A DNA stretch of 64,000 nucleotides from CAVWSM01 sp963799425 (GTDB taxonomy: Bacteria; Actinomycetota; Actinomycetes; Jiangellales; Jiangellaceae), in assembly GCA_963799425.1 (NCBI GenBank), contig CAWCXA010000012.1:372001-436000 (forward strand). Reading direction: 5' to 3'. A model generated the notes under the pieces. It searched no databases, was not told the origin of the DNA, and saw nothing but the letters and a program-made list of their open reading frames with translations. The stretch's first letter is position 1, and the number at the start of each line of letters is the position of its first letter. Below, piece after piece: positions 44,890 to 52,849 of this stretch. The translations under genes were made by a program, and so were the position numbers.

Positions 44890-44954
44890 GATCATGCCGA
44901 CAAGACGACATCAGTGGGGTCATCGCGACGGTGATGTCGCACTGTCGCATGATC
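44890..44954. repeat. REP-like hairpin repeat, copy A
   Basis: Imperfect inverted repeat: the 44890-44912 arm begins GATCATGCCGACA, and the 44933-44954 arm ends CTGTCGCATGATC. About 22 paired positions around a 20-base loop. Its right arm is repeated almost exactly in the second copy ~1.06 kb away, on the far side of the intervening gene. It lies in the divergent murI/AbiEi-like promoter region. Confidence 0.75.
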
Positions 44955-45024
44955 CCGATTCCAGCTTGTCCACAGATCTTGCTCGCGGTCACTCGACGCA
45001 TGGCTGGTCCAGCACGCTGGCTGC

Positions 45025-45945
45025 ATGCCCGAGTGGAGCTACCGCCCGACGTTGGAGGACCTCCTGGCCCGCCAGAACGGCGTGTTCCGCCCGAGCCAGG
45101 TGGCCCCGTGGCTGACGCCGGAGGAGATCCGCCAAGAGGTCGGGACTGGCACGTGGCAGATGCCACATCGCAACGTGTACGTGAACCACAACGGACCGCT
45201 GACCCGTGACCAGGAGTTGTGGGTCTGCGTGCTTGCGGGCCCTCGGGGATCGGCGCTTGGTGGGCTGACGGCGGCCCAGCTCGACGGGTTTCGCGGCTTC
45301 CCGCCGAGGGCAGTCGACCTCGTCATTCCGGCCGGGCAACGCCGTCCGCGACGCGACGGCTTAGACGTGCATTTCTCGCGCTATCTGTCTGACCAGGACG
45401 TCCACCCAATCCGATTGCCGCGACGGACACGGCTTCCGCGCAGCCTGATCGACGGAGCCTCGCGCGCCCCTCACGACCGGATCGCCCGCGCGATCATCCT
45501 CGCTGGTGTCCAGCAGCGACTGATCCGACCGCAGGAGTTGGCCCAACAGCTCGCTAGGAGAGCAAACTGCCGGCGACATGAGCTGATCCTCGAGTCGATC
45601 GAGGATGCCCGCGGCGGGGTCGCATCGGTCCCAGAGCATGACTTCGAGCTCATCAGGCGACGGTGGCGTCTGCCTGAGCCCACTCGGCAGGCGATCCTTC
45701 GCCGAGGCGATGGGAAGTACTACCTCGACGCGGACTGGGAGGCGTGCGGCGTCTCGGCCGAGGTCCACGGCATCCAGCACGGCGAAATCCTCCAGTGGGA
45801 TGACGACCTCGACCGAATCAGCGTCGTGGCAGCACGCGGTCGGCGAGTGCTGCAGTTCAGCTCGTACTCCGTGCGCCATCGACAGGCCCGGGTGGGTGAG
45901 CTCCTCGAAGAAGCACTCCGCAATGGCGGCTGGCGTCCTACGTGA
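45025..45945 (+). CDS. AbiEi-like winged-helix/Vsr-type endonuclease-fold protein
   Basis: 306 residues. The N-terminal ~60 residues (DLLARQNGVFRPSQVAPWLTPEEIRQEVGTGTWQ) look like the AbiEi-type winged helix of type IV antitoxins, followed by RNVYVNHNGPLTRDQELWVCVLAGPRGSALGGLTAA. The C-terminus resembles the DUF559/Vsr nuclease fold: KYYLDADWEACGVSAEVHGIQHG, then RISVVAARGRRVLQFSSYSVR, with candidate catalytic Asp, Glu and His. These orphan genes are frequent in actinobacteria and lack a partner toxin here. Bracketed by the two hairpin repeats. Function unknown; a DNA-related or defence role is inferred. Confidence 0.75.
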   Translation: MPEWSYRPTLEDLLARQNGVFRPSQVAPWLTPEEIRQEVGTGTWQMPHRNVYVNHNGPLTRDQELWVCVLAGPRGSALGGLTAAQLDGFRGFPPRAVDLVIPAGQRRPRRDGLDVHFSRYLSDQDVHPIRLPRRTRLPRSLIDGASRAPHDRIARAIILAGVQQRLIRPQELAQQLARRANCRRHELILESIEDARGGVASVPEHDFELIRRRWRLPEPTRQAILRRGDGKYYLDADWEACGVSAEVHGIQHGEILQWDDDLDRISVVAARGRRVLQFSSYSVRHRQARVGELLEEALRNGGWRPT

Positions 45946-45948
45946 AGC

Positions 45949-46013
45949 GATCATGCGACAAAGCGACATCTGTGGCCGCTCTGGCCGCAGAACTGTCGCA
46001 CTGTCGCATGATC
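45949..46013. repeat. REP-like hairpin repeat, copy B
   Basis: Arms 45949-45970 (starting GATCATGCGACA) and 45992-46013 (ending CTGTCGCATGATC), with an internal CTGTGGCC/GGCCGCAG stem filling the loop, so nearly the whole 65 bp folds into one hairpin. Same length and end sequences as copy A. It starts 3 bp after the AbiEi-like stop and ends 9 bp from the convergent cysM stop, so it may serve as a bidirectional terminator. Confidence 0.78.
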
Positions 46014-46022
46014 CACTCGCCC

Positions 46023-46970
46023 TCACGCCCAGAGCTGGCTGTCCAGCCGCTCCTCGGCATCATCGAGCGTGCCCTCATAGGCGCCGGTCGACAGATACTT
46101 CCAGCCAGCGTCGGCGACGACGAACCCGATGTCGGCGCGCTCCCCATCTCGTACGCACCGCGCCGCGATCCCCAACGCTGCATGCAGCACCGCGCCGGTC
46201 GAGATGCCGGCGAAGATGCCCTCGGCCATCAGCAGCTCGCGCACCCGACGCACCGCATCCCGCGCCCCGACCGAGTAGCGCGTCGTGAGCACCGACTCGT
46301 CGTACAGCTCCGGGATGAACCCCTGATCGAGGTTGCGCAACCCATAGACAAGCTCCCCATATCGGGGCTCCGCAGCCACAATCTGCACCGACGGCACCTT
46401 CTCTCGCAGGAACCGCCCGACACCCATGAGCGTCCCCGTCGTTCCCAGCCCGGCGACGAAGTGCGTGATGCTCGGCAGATCCGCGAGCAGCTCCGGCCCA
46501 GTGGTCTGGTAGTGCGCGGCGGTGTTGGCCGGGTTGCCGTACTGGTAGAGCAACACCCAGTCGGGGTTGTCCGCCGCGAGCGCCTTGGCAACGCGCACGG
46601 CCTCATTGGACCCGCCGGCGGCCGGCGACAACCGCACCTCCACACCCCACATCGCGAGCAGCTGGCGGCGCTCGACCGACGTGTTCTCCGGCATCACGCA
46701 GACCAGGCGGTAGCCGCGGAGCCGGCAGGCCATGGCCAGCGAGATGCCGGTGTTGCCCGACGTCGGCTCCAGCACGGTCATCCCTGGCCGCAGCACGCCG
46801 CGCTCCTCGGCGTCAGCGACCATGGCAAGCGCGACGCGGTCCTTGATCGAGCCCGTCGGGTTGCGGTCCTCGAGCTTCGCCCAGAGCCGCACGTCCGGCG
46901 ATGGCGAGAGCCGCGGCAGGCCGACGAGCGGGGTGTGCCCCACCGAGTCGAGCAACGAGTCGTACCTCAT
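46023..46970 (-). CDS. cysM: CysO-thiocarboxylate-dependent cysteine synthase CysM
   Basis: 315-residue PLP enzyme. PLP lysine in NPTGSIKDRVAL, phosphate-binding TSGNTGISLAM and GTTGTLMG. The segment EPRYGELVYGLRNLDQGFIPELYD matches the Mycobacterium CysM loop whose arginine recognises O-phosphoserine. Together with cysO and mec upstream this marks the sulfur-carrier-protein cysteine route rather than the sulfide-dependent CysK route. Confidence 0.94.
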   Translation of the reverse strand: MRYDSLLDSVGHTPLVGLPRLSPSPDVRLWAKLEDRNPTGSIKDRVALAMVADAEERGVLRPGMTVLEPTSGNTGISLAMACRLRGYRLVCVMPENTSVERRQLLAMWGVEVRLSPAAGGSNEAVRVAKALAADNPDWVLLYQYGNPANTAAHYQTTGPELLADLPSITHFVAGLGTTGTLMGVGRFLREKVPSVQIVAAEPRYGELVYGLRNLDQGFIPELYDESVLTTRYSVGARDAVRRVRELLMAEGIFAGISTGAVLHAALGIAARCVRDGERADIGFVVADAGWKYLSTGAYEGTLDDAEERLDSQLWA

Positions 46971-46995
46971 GTGGCCAGCACCCGTCGCGCCATCG

Positions 46996-47271
46996 TCAAC
47001 CGCCGGCCACGGCGGGCAGCACCGTCACCGAGTCACCGTCGACCAGCTTGGTCTGCAACCCCCCAAGGAACCGCACATCCTCGTCGTTCACATAGACGTT
47101 GACGAACCGCCGCAGCGTCCCATCGTCCTCGAGCAGCCGTGCCCGCAGACCGGTGTGCCGCGACTCCAGATCGTCGATGAGCTCGCTCAGCGTGTCACCG
47201 CTGGCCTCGACCGCCTTGGCACCGCCGGTGTATGTACGGAGAATCGTCGGGATCCGCACCTCGATGGCCAT
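46996..47271 (-). CDS. cysO: Sulfur-carrier protein CysO (MoaD/ThiS family)
   Basis: 91 residues of ubiquitin-like fold ending in the required Gly-Gly (TVLPAVAGG), which is thiocarboxylated to donate sulfur. RIPTILRTYTGGAKAVEASGDTL and RRFVNVYVNDEDVRFLGGL are typical. Between mec and cysM. Confidence 0.95.
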   Translation of the reverse strand: MAIEVRIPTILRTYTGGAKAVEASGDTLSELIDDLESRHTGLRARLLEDDGTLRRFVNVYVNDEDVRFLGGLQTKLVDGDSVTVLPAVAGG

Positions 47272-47301
47272 CGGTCTCGCTTTCGCTGTGTCGACGCGGT
47301 C

Positions 47302-47718
47302 TCACTGATAAGAAGGGACGACCTTGACCTCTTCTTCCGTGACCGCACCCTCAAGTATCCGGAACGAGCGAAACTCCAGGTCAGCCGGGTCGCGGGTCGA
47401 GACAAGGACGTAGTGGGCGCCGGGCTCGGAGGCGTACGACACGTCGGTGCGCGACGGGTACGCCTCGGTAGCGGTATGCGAGTGGTAGATCACGACCGGC
47501 TCCTCGGCGCGATCGTCCATCTCGCGGTAGAGCCGCAGCAGGTCCATCGAGTCGAACTCGTAGAACGTCGGCGACCGGGCCGCATTGAGCATCGGGAGGA
47601 ACCGCTCCGGCCGGTCGGAGCCCTCGGGCCCCGCGACGACTCCGCAGGCCTCATCCGGGTGGTCTCGGCGGGCGTGCGCCCAGATGGCGTCGACGATCTC
47701 CTGGGTGATGACGAGCAC
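47302..47718 (-). CDS. mec: CysO-cysteine peptidase Mec (JAMM)
   Basis: 138-residue JAB1/MPN/Mov34 zinc peptidase: HPDEACGVVAG, the metal motif IYHSHTATEAYPSRTD (HxH...S..D), and EPGAHYVLVSTRDPADLEFRSF. Releases cysteine from the CysO-cysteine adduct. First gene of the leftward mec-cysO-cysM operon. Confidence 0.94.
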   Translation of the reverse strand: MLVITQEIVDAIWAHARRDHPDEACGVVAGPEGSDRPERFLPMLNAARSPTFYEFDSMDLLRLYREMDDRAEEPVVIYHSHTATEAYPSRTDVSYASEPGAHYVLVSTRDPADLEFRSFRILEGAVTEEEVKVVPSYQ

Positions 47719-47805
47719 GAACGCGAGCGTACGGCGCGGTCGCCCTTTCGACGCAAGGGCACCCGGCGTCGATAGGTTCGACGCGGGGTGTCGTTGCGTC
47801 GGTCT

Positions 47806-48387
47806 CTAGCGCAACCGCGACGCGACCGCGCGAACCAGCGTCTCCTGCAGCCAGCCCAGCCAGTCATAGATGTCGTGCACGTAGCGCCGCGGGTCGTCCT
47901 CCGGCATCGAGTCCCAGCGATCGTCGTCGTCCTGCTCGATGCCCAACCGAGTCCCGAGGGCAAGCCGCAAGTCGGTCAGTGTGCGCAGCCAGGCCGCGGC
48001 TTGCTCGGCGTCGAGGACGATCTTGGTCTTGGCATCATCGCCCGCCTGCGCGTCGAGCGACTGGAGGGTCTCGAGCACGATGGCGGCATCGGCCGACTTC
48101 TTCGACCGCAGCCCGCGCTCGGTGTAACGGCGGAAGTCGCCCGCGGCCTCCGCGTCGTCGGCGTAGGCATCGGGGAACAGCCGCATGAGCACAGGGTCGT
48201 CCGGCCGTTCGAGAGGGCCGTCGAGGCCCAGCGGATCGTCTTGGGCGTCGGACTCCCCGGGCTCTTCTTCGGAATGGCCGAACAAGTCGACGAGCTGGGC
48301 AATCAGCGAACGCAGCAGATCCACCTCGACCACGAGGAAGGATGCGGAAACCGCCCCGCCCGCCGCACGCCGGAAGGCCGAGCCCAT
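47806..48387 (-). CDS. DUF2017 family protein
   Basis: 193 residues from ATG 48387, overlapping the clpS stop (TGATG). N-terminal FRRAAGGAVSASFLVVEVDLLRSLIAQLVDLF, central RLFPDAYADDAEAAGDFRRYTERGLR, C-terminal RLALGTRLGI and YVHDIYDWLGWLQETLV match DUF2017, which is habitually found next to clpS in actinobacteria, suggesting a link with N-end-rule proteolysis. The frame stays open far upstream but that part is antisense to pncB and not coding. Confidence 0.9.
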   Translation of the reverse strand: MGSAFRRAAGGAVSASFLVVEVDLLRSLIAQLVDLFGHSEEEPGESDAQDDPLGLDGPLERPDDPVLMRLFPDAYADDAEAAGDFRRYTERGLRSKKSADAAIVLETLQSLDAQAGDDAKTKIVLDAEQAAAWLRTLTDLRLALGTRLGIEQDDDDRWDSMPEDDPRRYVHDIYDWLGWLQETLVRAVASRLR

Positions 48388-48689
48388 CAGTCCCCCGATT
48401 TCTGGAGGGTGGCCCATAGCCCGTACGCGTGCATCGCCTCGACGTCGCGCTCCATCTCCTCGCGGGAGCCGTCCGACACGACCGCCTTGCCCTTCTCGTG
48501 CACATCGAGCATGAGCTTCTCGGCCTTCTTCTTGCCATACCCGAAGTAGCTCTGGAACACGAACGTCACGTACGACATCAGATTGATCGGGTCGTTCCAG
48601 ACGATCGTCATCCACGGGGTGTCCGGGACCACGACGTCCTCGGCCTCGGGGCGCTCGAGCTCGACGGGAGCGGTGCTCACCCGAGCCAT
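48387..48689 (-). CDS. clpS: ClpS adaptor protein
   Basis: 100 residues from MARVSTAPVEL. PWMTIVWNDPINLMSYVTFVFQ is the N-degron-binding entrance with the conserved WNDP, followed by KAEKLMLDVHEKGKAVVSDGSREEMERDVEAMHAYGLWATL. Delivers N-degron substrates to ClpAP/ClpCP. Divergent from pncB. Confidence 0.95.
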   Translation of the reverse strand: MARVSTAPVELERPEAEDVVVPDTPWMTIVWNDPINLMSYVTFVFQSYFGYGKKKAEKLMLDVHEKGKAVVSDGSREEMERDVEAMHAYGLWATLQKSGD

Positions 48690-48768
48690 TCTGCCCGAGT
48701 CGCGCACCCGTAAGCCCCGCCGGACTGGCCCAGGGCAGGAGGATGCGCCAGCCACTAGGCTCGCGAGC

Positions 48769-50076
48769 GTGACGGGAGTACCGACTTCGCTGCTCACGGA
48801 CCACTACGAGCTCACGATGCTCGAAGCGGCGCTGGCTCGCGGGACGGCGCACCGCCGCTCGGTATTCGAGGTTTTCGCCCGGCGCCTGCCCGAAGGGCGA
48901 CGCTATGGGGTGGTTGCCGGCCCGGGCCGGTTGCTCGACGCGCTGGCCGCCTTCCGCTTCGGGCCAGCCGAGCTGGAGTTCCTTGAGCGGGAGCACGTGG
49001 TCGACGAGTCGACGCGCCGTTGGCTCGCAGACTTCCGGTTCACCGGCGACGTGTGGGGGTACGGCGAGGGCGAGACCTACTTTCCGTACTCGCCGCTCCT
49101 CGTCGTCGAAGCGACCTTTGCCGAGGCTGTGCTCCTCGAGACGCTGGTCCTCTCGATCCTCAACCACGACTCTGCTGTCGCCTCCGCGGCGTCGCGCATG
49201 ACGGTCGCTGCCGCCGGGCGGCCCATCATCGAGATGGGGGCACGCCGCACCCACGAGCAGTCGGCTGTCGCCGCGGCCCGCGCGGCATACATCGCCGGCT
49301 TCAGCACGACGAGCAACCTGCGGGCCGGGCAGCGCTACGGCATCCCGACTACTGGGACGTCCGCGCACGCGTTCACGCTGCTGCACGACAGCGAGCGCGC
49401 TGCCTTCGAGGCACAGGTCGCCACCCTCGGCTCCGGCACGACGCTGCTCGTCGACACCTATGACGTCGCTGCTGCGGTGCGCACCGCCGTCGAGGTCGCG
49501 GGCACCGACCTTGGCGCCGTGCGCCTCGACTCGGGCGATCTGCTCACTCAGGCACGGGACGTACGCGCTCAGCTCGACGAGCTCGGCGCAACCAAGACGC
49601 GCGTCGTCGTGACTTCCGACCTCGACGAGTACGCGATTGCCGCGCTCGCTGCGGCGCCTGTCGACGGCTACGGGGTCGGCACATCCTTGGTGACCGGCAG
49701 CGGGGCACCCACTGCGGGCCTGGTCTACAAGCTGGTCGCACGCGCCGCGTCCGACGACAACGACGCCCCGCTCATCTCGGTCGCCAAGAAATCGCAGGAC
49801 AAGATCAGCGTGGGTGGGCGCAAATATGCGCTGCGCCGGCTGAGCCGCCACGGGGTCGCGCAGGCCGAGGTCATCGGCATCGGGCACGAGGTGCGCGACG
49901 ACGGAGACGACCGACCACTCCTACGACAGCTGGTCCGCAACGGTGAGGCCGTCGGCGCCGAGCCGCTGGCAGCAGCGCGCGATCGGCACGGCTTCTCGCT
50001 CAACGAGCTTCCCCCGCAGGCCTTCCAGCTGTCGCGGGGCGACCCGGTGATCCCCACGGTCTACGAGGAGGACTAG
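48769..50076 (+). CDS. pncB: Nicotinate phosphoribosyltransferase
   Basis: 435 residues from GTG 48769. LLTDHYELTMLEAALARG, the substrate loop IIEMGARRTHEQSAVAAARAAYIAGFSTTSN with the GARRTHE signature, TTGTSAHAFTLLH with the autophosphorylated histidine, VRLDSGDLL and GVGTSLVTG. Converts nicotinate and PRPP to NaMN. Three bases upstream of pncA, giving a complete nicotinamide-to-NaMN salvage unit. Confidence 0.95.
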   Translation: MTGVPTSLLTDHYELTMLEAALARGTAHRRSVFEVFARRLPEGRRYGVVAGPGRLLDALAAFRFGPAELEFLEREHVVDESTRRWLADFRFTGDVWGYGEGETYFPYSPLLVVEATFAEAVLLETLVLSILNHDSAVASAASRMTVAAAGRPIIEMGARRTHEQSAVAAARAAYIAGFSTTSNLRAGQRYGIPTTGTSAHAFTLLHDSERAAFEAQVATLGSGTTLLVDTYDVAAAVRTAVEVAGTDLGAVRLDSGDLLTQARDVRAQLDELGATKTRVVVTSDLDEYAIAALAAAPVDGYGVGTSLVTGSGAPTAGLVYKLVARAASDDNDAPLISVAKKSQDKISVGGRKYALRRLSRHGVAQAEVIGIGHEVRDDGDDRPLLRQLVRNGEAVGAEPLAAARDRHGFSLNELPPQAFQLSRGDPVIPTVYEED

Positions 50077-50079
50077 AAC

Positions 50080-50673
50080 ATGGCTCGCGCACTCGCCGTC
50101 GTGGACACGCAGAACGACTTCTGCGAGGGCGGCAGCCTGCCCGCTCAAGGCGGTGCCGAGGTCGCCTTCCGGATCGCCGAGCTGCTGCACCACTGGGCGG
50201 AGGCCGAACCCGAGGAACGCGAGTACGACATTCTCGTGGCGACCCGCGACTACCACATCGATCCGGGCGCGCACTTCGCCGCGAACCCCGACTTCGTCGA
50301 CAGCTGGCCGCCGCACTGCGTGGTCGGCACCGACGGTGCGGCGTTTCACCCCAACCTCGGGCCGCAGCCGTTCAACGCGGTGTTCGACAAGGGCATGTAC
50401 GCCCCTGCCTACTCCGGGTTCGAGGGCGTGGAGCCCAGCGGCGCAAACATGGCTGACTGGCTGCGTGCGCATGACGTGCAGGAGCTCGACGTCGTCGGCC
50501 TTACGACCGACTACTGCGTCCGGGCCACAGCGCTCGACGCGGTGGGCTTCGGCTTCCGTACGCGGGTCATCCTCGACCTCACCGCAGGCATCTCGCCCGG
50601 CGCGACCGCCCGCGCCATGGAGGAGATGCGCGAGGCCGGCATCGTGCTCGTCGGCGCACCCGTCATCCGCTAG
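50080..50673 (+). CDS. pncA: Nicotinamidase
   Basis: 197 residues of the isochorismatase-like fold. Catalytic Asp in LAVVDTQNDFCEGGSL, metal site DYHIDPGAHF, catalytic Lys in AVFDKGMY, nucleophilic Cys in GLTTDYCVRATALDA. Hydrolyses nicotinamide to nicotinate for PncB. Confidence 0.96.
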   Translation: MARALAVVDTQNDFCEGGSLPAQGGAEVAFRIAELLHHWAEAEPEEREYDILVATRDYHIDPGAHFAANPDFVDSWPPHCVVGTDGAAFHPNLGPQPFNAVFDKGMYAPAYSGFEGVEPSGANMADWLRAHDVQELDVVGLTTDYCVRATALDAVGFGFRTRVILDLTAGISPGATARAMEEMREAGIVLVGAPVIR

Positions 50674-50682
50674 CGCTCCCGC

Positions 50683-51909
50683 TCAGCCCGTCGAGGGGTC
50701 GAACTCGTCCGACGGTCCGCGCCGCGCCCACGTCCATGCATAGACGCCGTCATCCGACGCCGAACCGCCCTCACCGAGCTCCAACGGCCGGAAGGTGTCG
50801 ACCATGACCGCGAGCTCGTCGAAGTACTCCACACCGATCGACCGCTCGTAGGCCCCCGGCTGCGGCCCATGCGCATAGCCGCCCGGATGCAGCGAGATCG
50901 AGCCCTGTCCGATGCCCGAGCCCTTGCGTGCCTCGTAGTCGCCGCCGCAGTAGAACATGACCTCGTCACTGTCGACGTTGGAGTGGTAGTAGGGCACCGG
51001 AATCGACAGCGGGTGGTAGTCCACCTTGCGCGGCACGAAGTTGCAGACGACGAAGTTGTAGCCCTCGAACACCTGGTGCACCGGCGGCGGCTGGTGCACG
51101 CGCCCGGTGATGGGCTCGTAGTCGCTGACGTTGAACACGTACGGGTAGAGGCAGCCGTCCCACCCGACGACATCGAACGGGTGCTTCGGGTAGGTCATCA
51201 CGGTGCCGACGATGCCGCCTGGTCCGGGGCCGCGGTGCTTGATGAACACATCGATGTCGTCACCGTCGGCGAGCAGCGGCTCGGACGGCCCGCGCAGGTC
51301 TCGCTCGCAGTAGGGCGCGTGTTCCAGCAGCTGACCGAACTTCGACAGGTAGCGCCGCGGGGGCGTGATGTGACTGTTGGCCTCGATGGCGTACAGCCGC
51401 AGTGGGTCGTCGCCAGTCGGGATCCACCGATGCGTCGTCGCCCGCGGCAGGATCACATAGTCGCCCTGCCCCACCTCGAGCGCACCGAACACCGTCTCGA
51501 CGGTCGCATTACCTGACTCGACGTAGACGCACTCGTCACCGATCGCGTTGCGGTAGAGCGGGGAGGTCTCCCCCGCCACCACGTACGAGATGCGCACGTC
51601 GCCGTTTCCGAGCACCAACCGGCGGCCCGTGACGGGGTCGAGCGCCTTCCAGTCAAGCCCGGCGAACAAGTCGTGCAACCGCAGGTGCCGCGGCATCAGC
51701 GGGTGGTTGGCCGTCGTCGACAGGTCCGGCAGCTCCCAGACCTTGGAGTCGACGATCGCCGACGGGATCTCGCGGTGGTAGAGCAGCGAGGAGTCGGAGG
51801 AGAATCCCTCCTCCCCCATCAGCTCCTCGTAGTACAACCCGCCATCAGGGCGGCGGTGCTGGGTGTGCCGCTTGGGCGGCACCTCACCGAGGCTGCGGTA
51901 GTAGGCCAT
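50683..51909 (-). CDS. hmgA: Homogentisate 1,2-dioxygenase
   Basis: 408 residues from MAYYRSLGEVPPKRHTQH. Iron ligands are visible in the C-terminal region (HQVFEGYNFVVCNFVPRK, YHPLSIPVPYYHSNVDSDEVMFYCGG, LHPGGYAHGPQPGAYER), and the WELPDLSTTANHPLMPRHLRLHDLF N-terminal domain is typical of the bacterial long form. Opens the aromatic ring of homogentisate in tyrosine breakdown. Divergent from a 283-residue protein and fahA across an 88-bp gap holding a tandem repeat. Confidence 0.95.
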   Translation of the reverse strand: MAYYRSLGEVPPKRHTQHRRPDGGLYYEELMGEEGFSSDSSLLYHREIPSAIVDSKVWELPDLSTTANHPLMPRHLRLHDLFAGLDWKALDPVTGRRLVLGNGDVRISYVVAGETSPLYRNAIGDECVYVESGNATVETVFGALEVGQGDYVILPRATTHRWIPTGDDPLRLYAIEANSHITPPRRYLSKFGQLLEHAPYCERDLRGPSEPLLADGDDIDVFIKHRGPGPGGIVGTVMTYPKHPFDVVGWDGCLYPYVFNVSDYEPITGRVHQPPPVHQVFEGYNFVVCNFVPRKVDYHPLSIPVPYYHSNVDSDEVMFYCGGDYEARKGSGIGQGSISLHPGGYAHGPQPGAYERSIGVEYFDELAVMVDTFRPLELGEGGSASDDGVYAWTWARRGPSDEFDPSTG

Positions 51910-51920
51910 GATCGAGTCCT

Positions 51921-51948
51921 TGCCTGTTCGATACGTGCCTGTTCGATA
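51921..51948. promoter_or_regulatory. Tandem 13-bp direct repeat in the hmgA promoter region
   Basis: TGCCTGTTCGATA occurs at 51921-51933 and 51936-51948, a 15-bp period, just upstream of the hmgA start and facing the divergent gene at 51998. Direct repeats with such phasing often bind IclR- or two-domain-type activators. A local duplication with no function is the alternative. Confidence 0.55.
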
Positions 51949-51997
51949 ATGGGACGGATCTGTCCGCTCAGCACCACCGTCGGCTAAAGTCCCAGAA

Positions 51998-52849
51998 GTG
52001 TCAACCACACGCGTTTCACCATTCCGTGGCTTCATCGACGACGCGGCACTCTTCCCACCTGGCAACGCCCCGATGCCCGACGCGCTTGAGGCGCACGCCG
52101 CGTACGCGACGACGTGGTACGCCGAGGTGGTCGGCCCGTTCCTCTGTCCAGCAAGCCGCCTGAGCGAGCTGCAGGAAGCCCTGGGTGACCAGCCGCCGCT
52201 CGGGGTCATCCTCATCGGCGACACAGGTGTGGCTGGCGTGCTGGAGGCTGCCGACTCGCTGCAGGCTGACGAGCGACTTGTGCTGCGCGGCGCTGAGGTG
52301 CCGCTGCCAGCGTCCGACACGGCCAGCGCAGCGAGGCGCACCGCCACCGGGTTGCGTGCACTCGAGCCCGATCTCGCGACAAGCATCGAGGTGCCGCGCA
52401 CACCGGAACTCGACCAGACACTCGACATCATCGCGGAGGAGGGACTGCGTGCGAAGCTCCGCACGGGCGGTGCCACAGCGGACGCGGTGCCAAGTGACGT
52501 CGAGCTTGCCGAGTTCATCGCGGCATGCCTGGACCGTGAGCTCGCGTTCAAGCTGACGGCCGGACTGCACCACGCGGTCCGCTACACCGACACGGACACA
52601 GGGATCGAGCAGCACGGGTTCCTCAACATTCTCGCCGCCACCGCAGTGACCATGGACGGCGCGTCCGTGCTTGACGTCATCCGCGTTCTCTCCACCCGCG
52701 ACGCAGAGCGGCTGCTCACCGCGTTGCTGAGCACAGGCATCGAGCGCGCTCGCGAGTGGTTCCAGGCTTTTGGGTCATGCAGCATCTCCGAGCCGCTGCA
52801 CGATCTCGTCGTTCTCGGTCTGTTGCAGCAGCCTGAGGCAGCACCGTGA
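51998..52849 (+). CDS. Unknown protein coupled to fumarylacetoacetase
   Basis: 283 residues, GTG start. Begins FRGFIDDAALFPPGNAPMPDALEAHAAY and contains GLRAKLRTGGATADAVPSDVELAEFIAACLDRELAFKLTAGLHHAVRY, a layout suggestive of a TIM-barrel-like enzyme, with HGFLNILAATAV after it. I do not recognise the family. It overlaps fahA by 4 bp (GTGA) and is divergent from hmgA, so a role in or near homogentisate breakdown (for example maleylacetoacetate handling, since no isomerase gene is seen) is reasonable inference, not proof. Confidence 0.8.
   Translation: MSTTRVSPFRGFIDDAALFPPGNAPMPDALEAHAAYATTWYAEVVGPFLCPASRLSELQEALGDQPPLGVILIGDTGVAGVLEAADSLQADERLVLRGAEVPLPASDTASAARRTATGLRALEPDLATSIEVPRTPELDQTLDIIAEEGLRAKLRTGGATADAVPSDVELAEFIAACLDRELAFKLTAGLHHAVRYTDTDTGIEQHGFLNILAATAVTMDGASVLDVIRVLSTRDAERLLTALLSTGIERAREWFQAFGSCSISEPLHDLVVLGLLQQPEAAP

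Noticed and set aside
48388..49887. Long minus-strand open frame (about 500 codons) continuous with DUF2017
   Set aside because: It is antisense to clpS/pncB, has the low-complexity composition of GC-driven shadow frames, and pncB is clearly coding. Only the part from 48387 leftward matches DUF2017.
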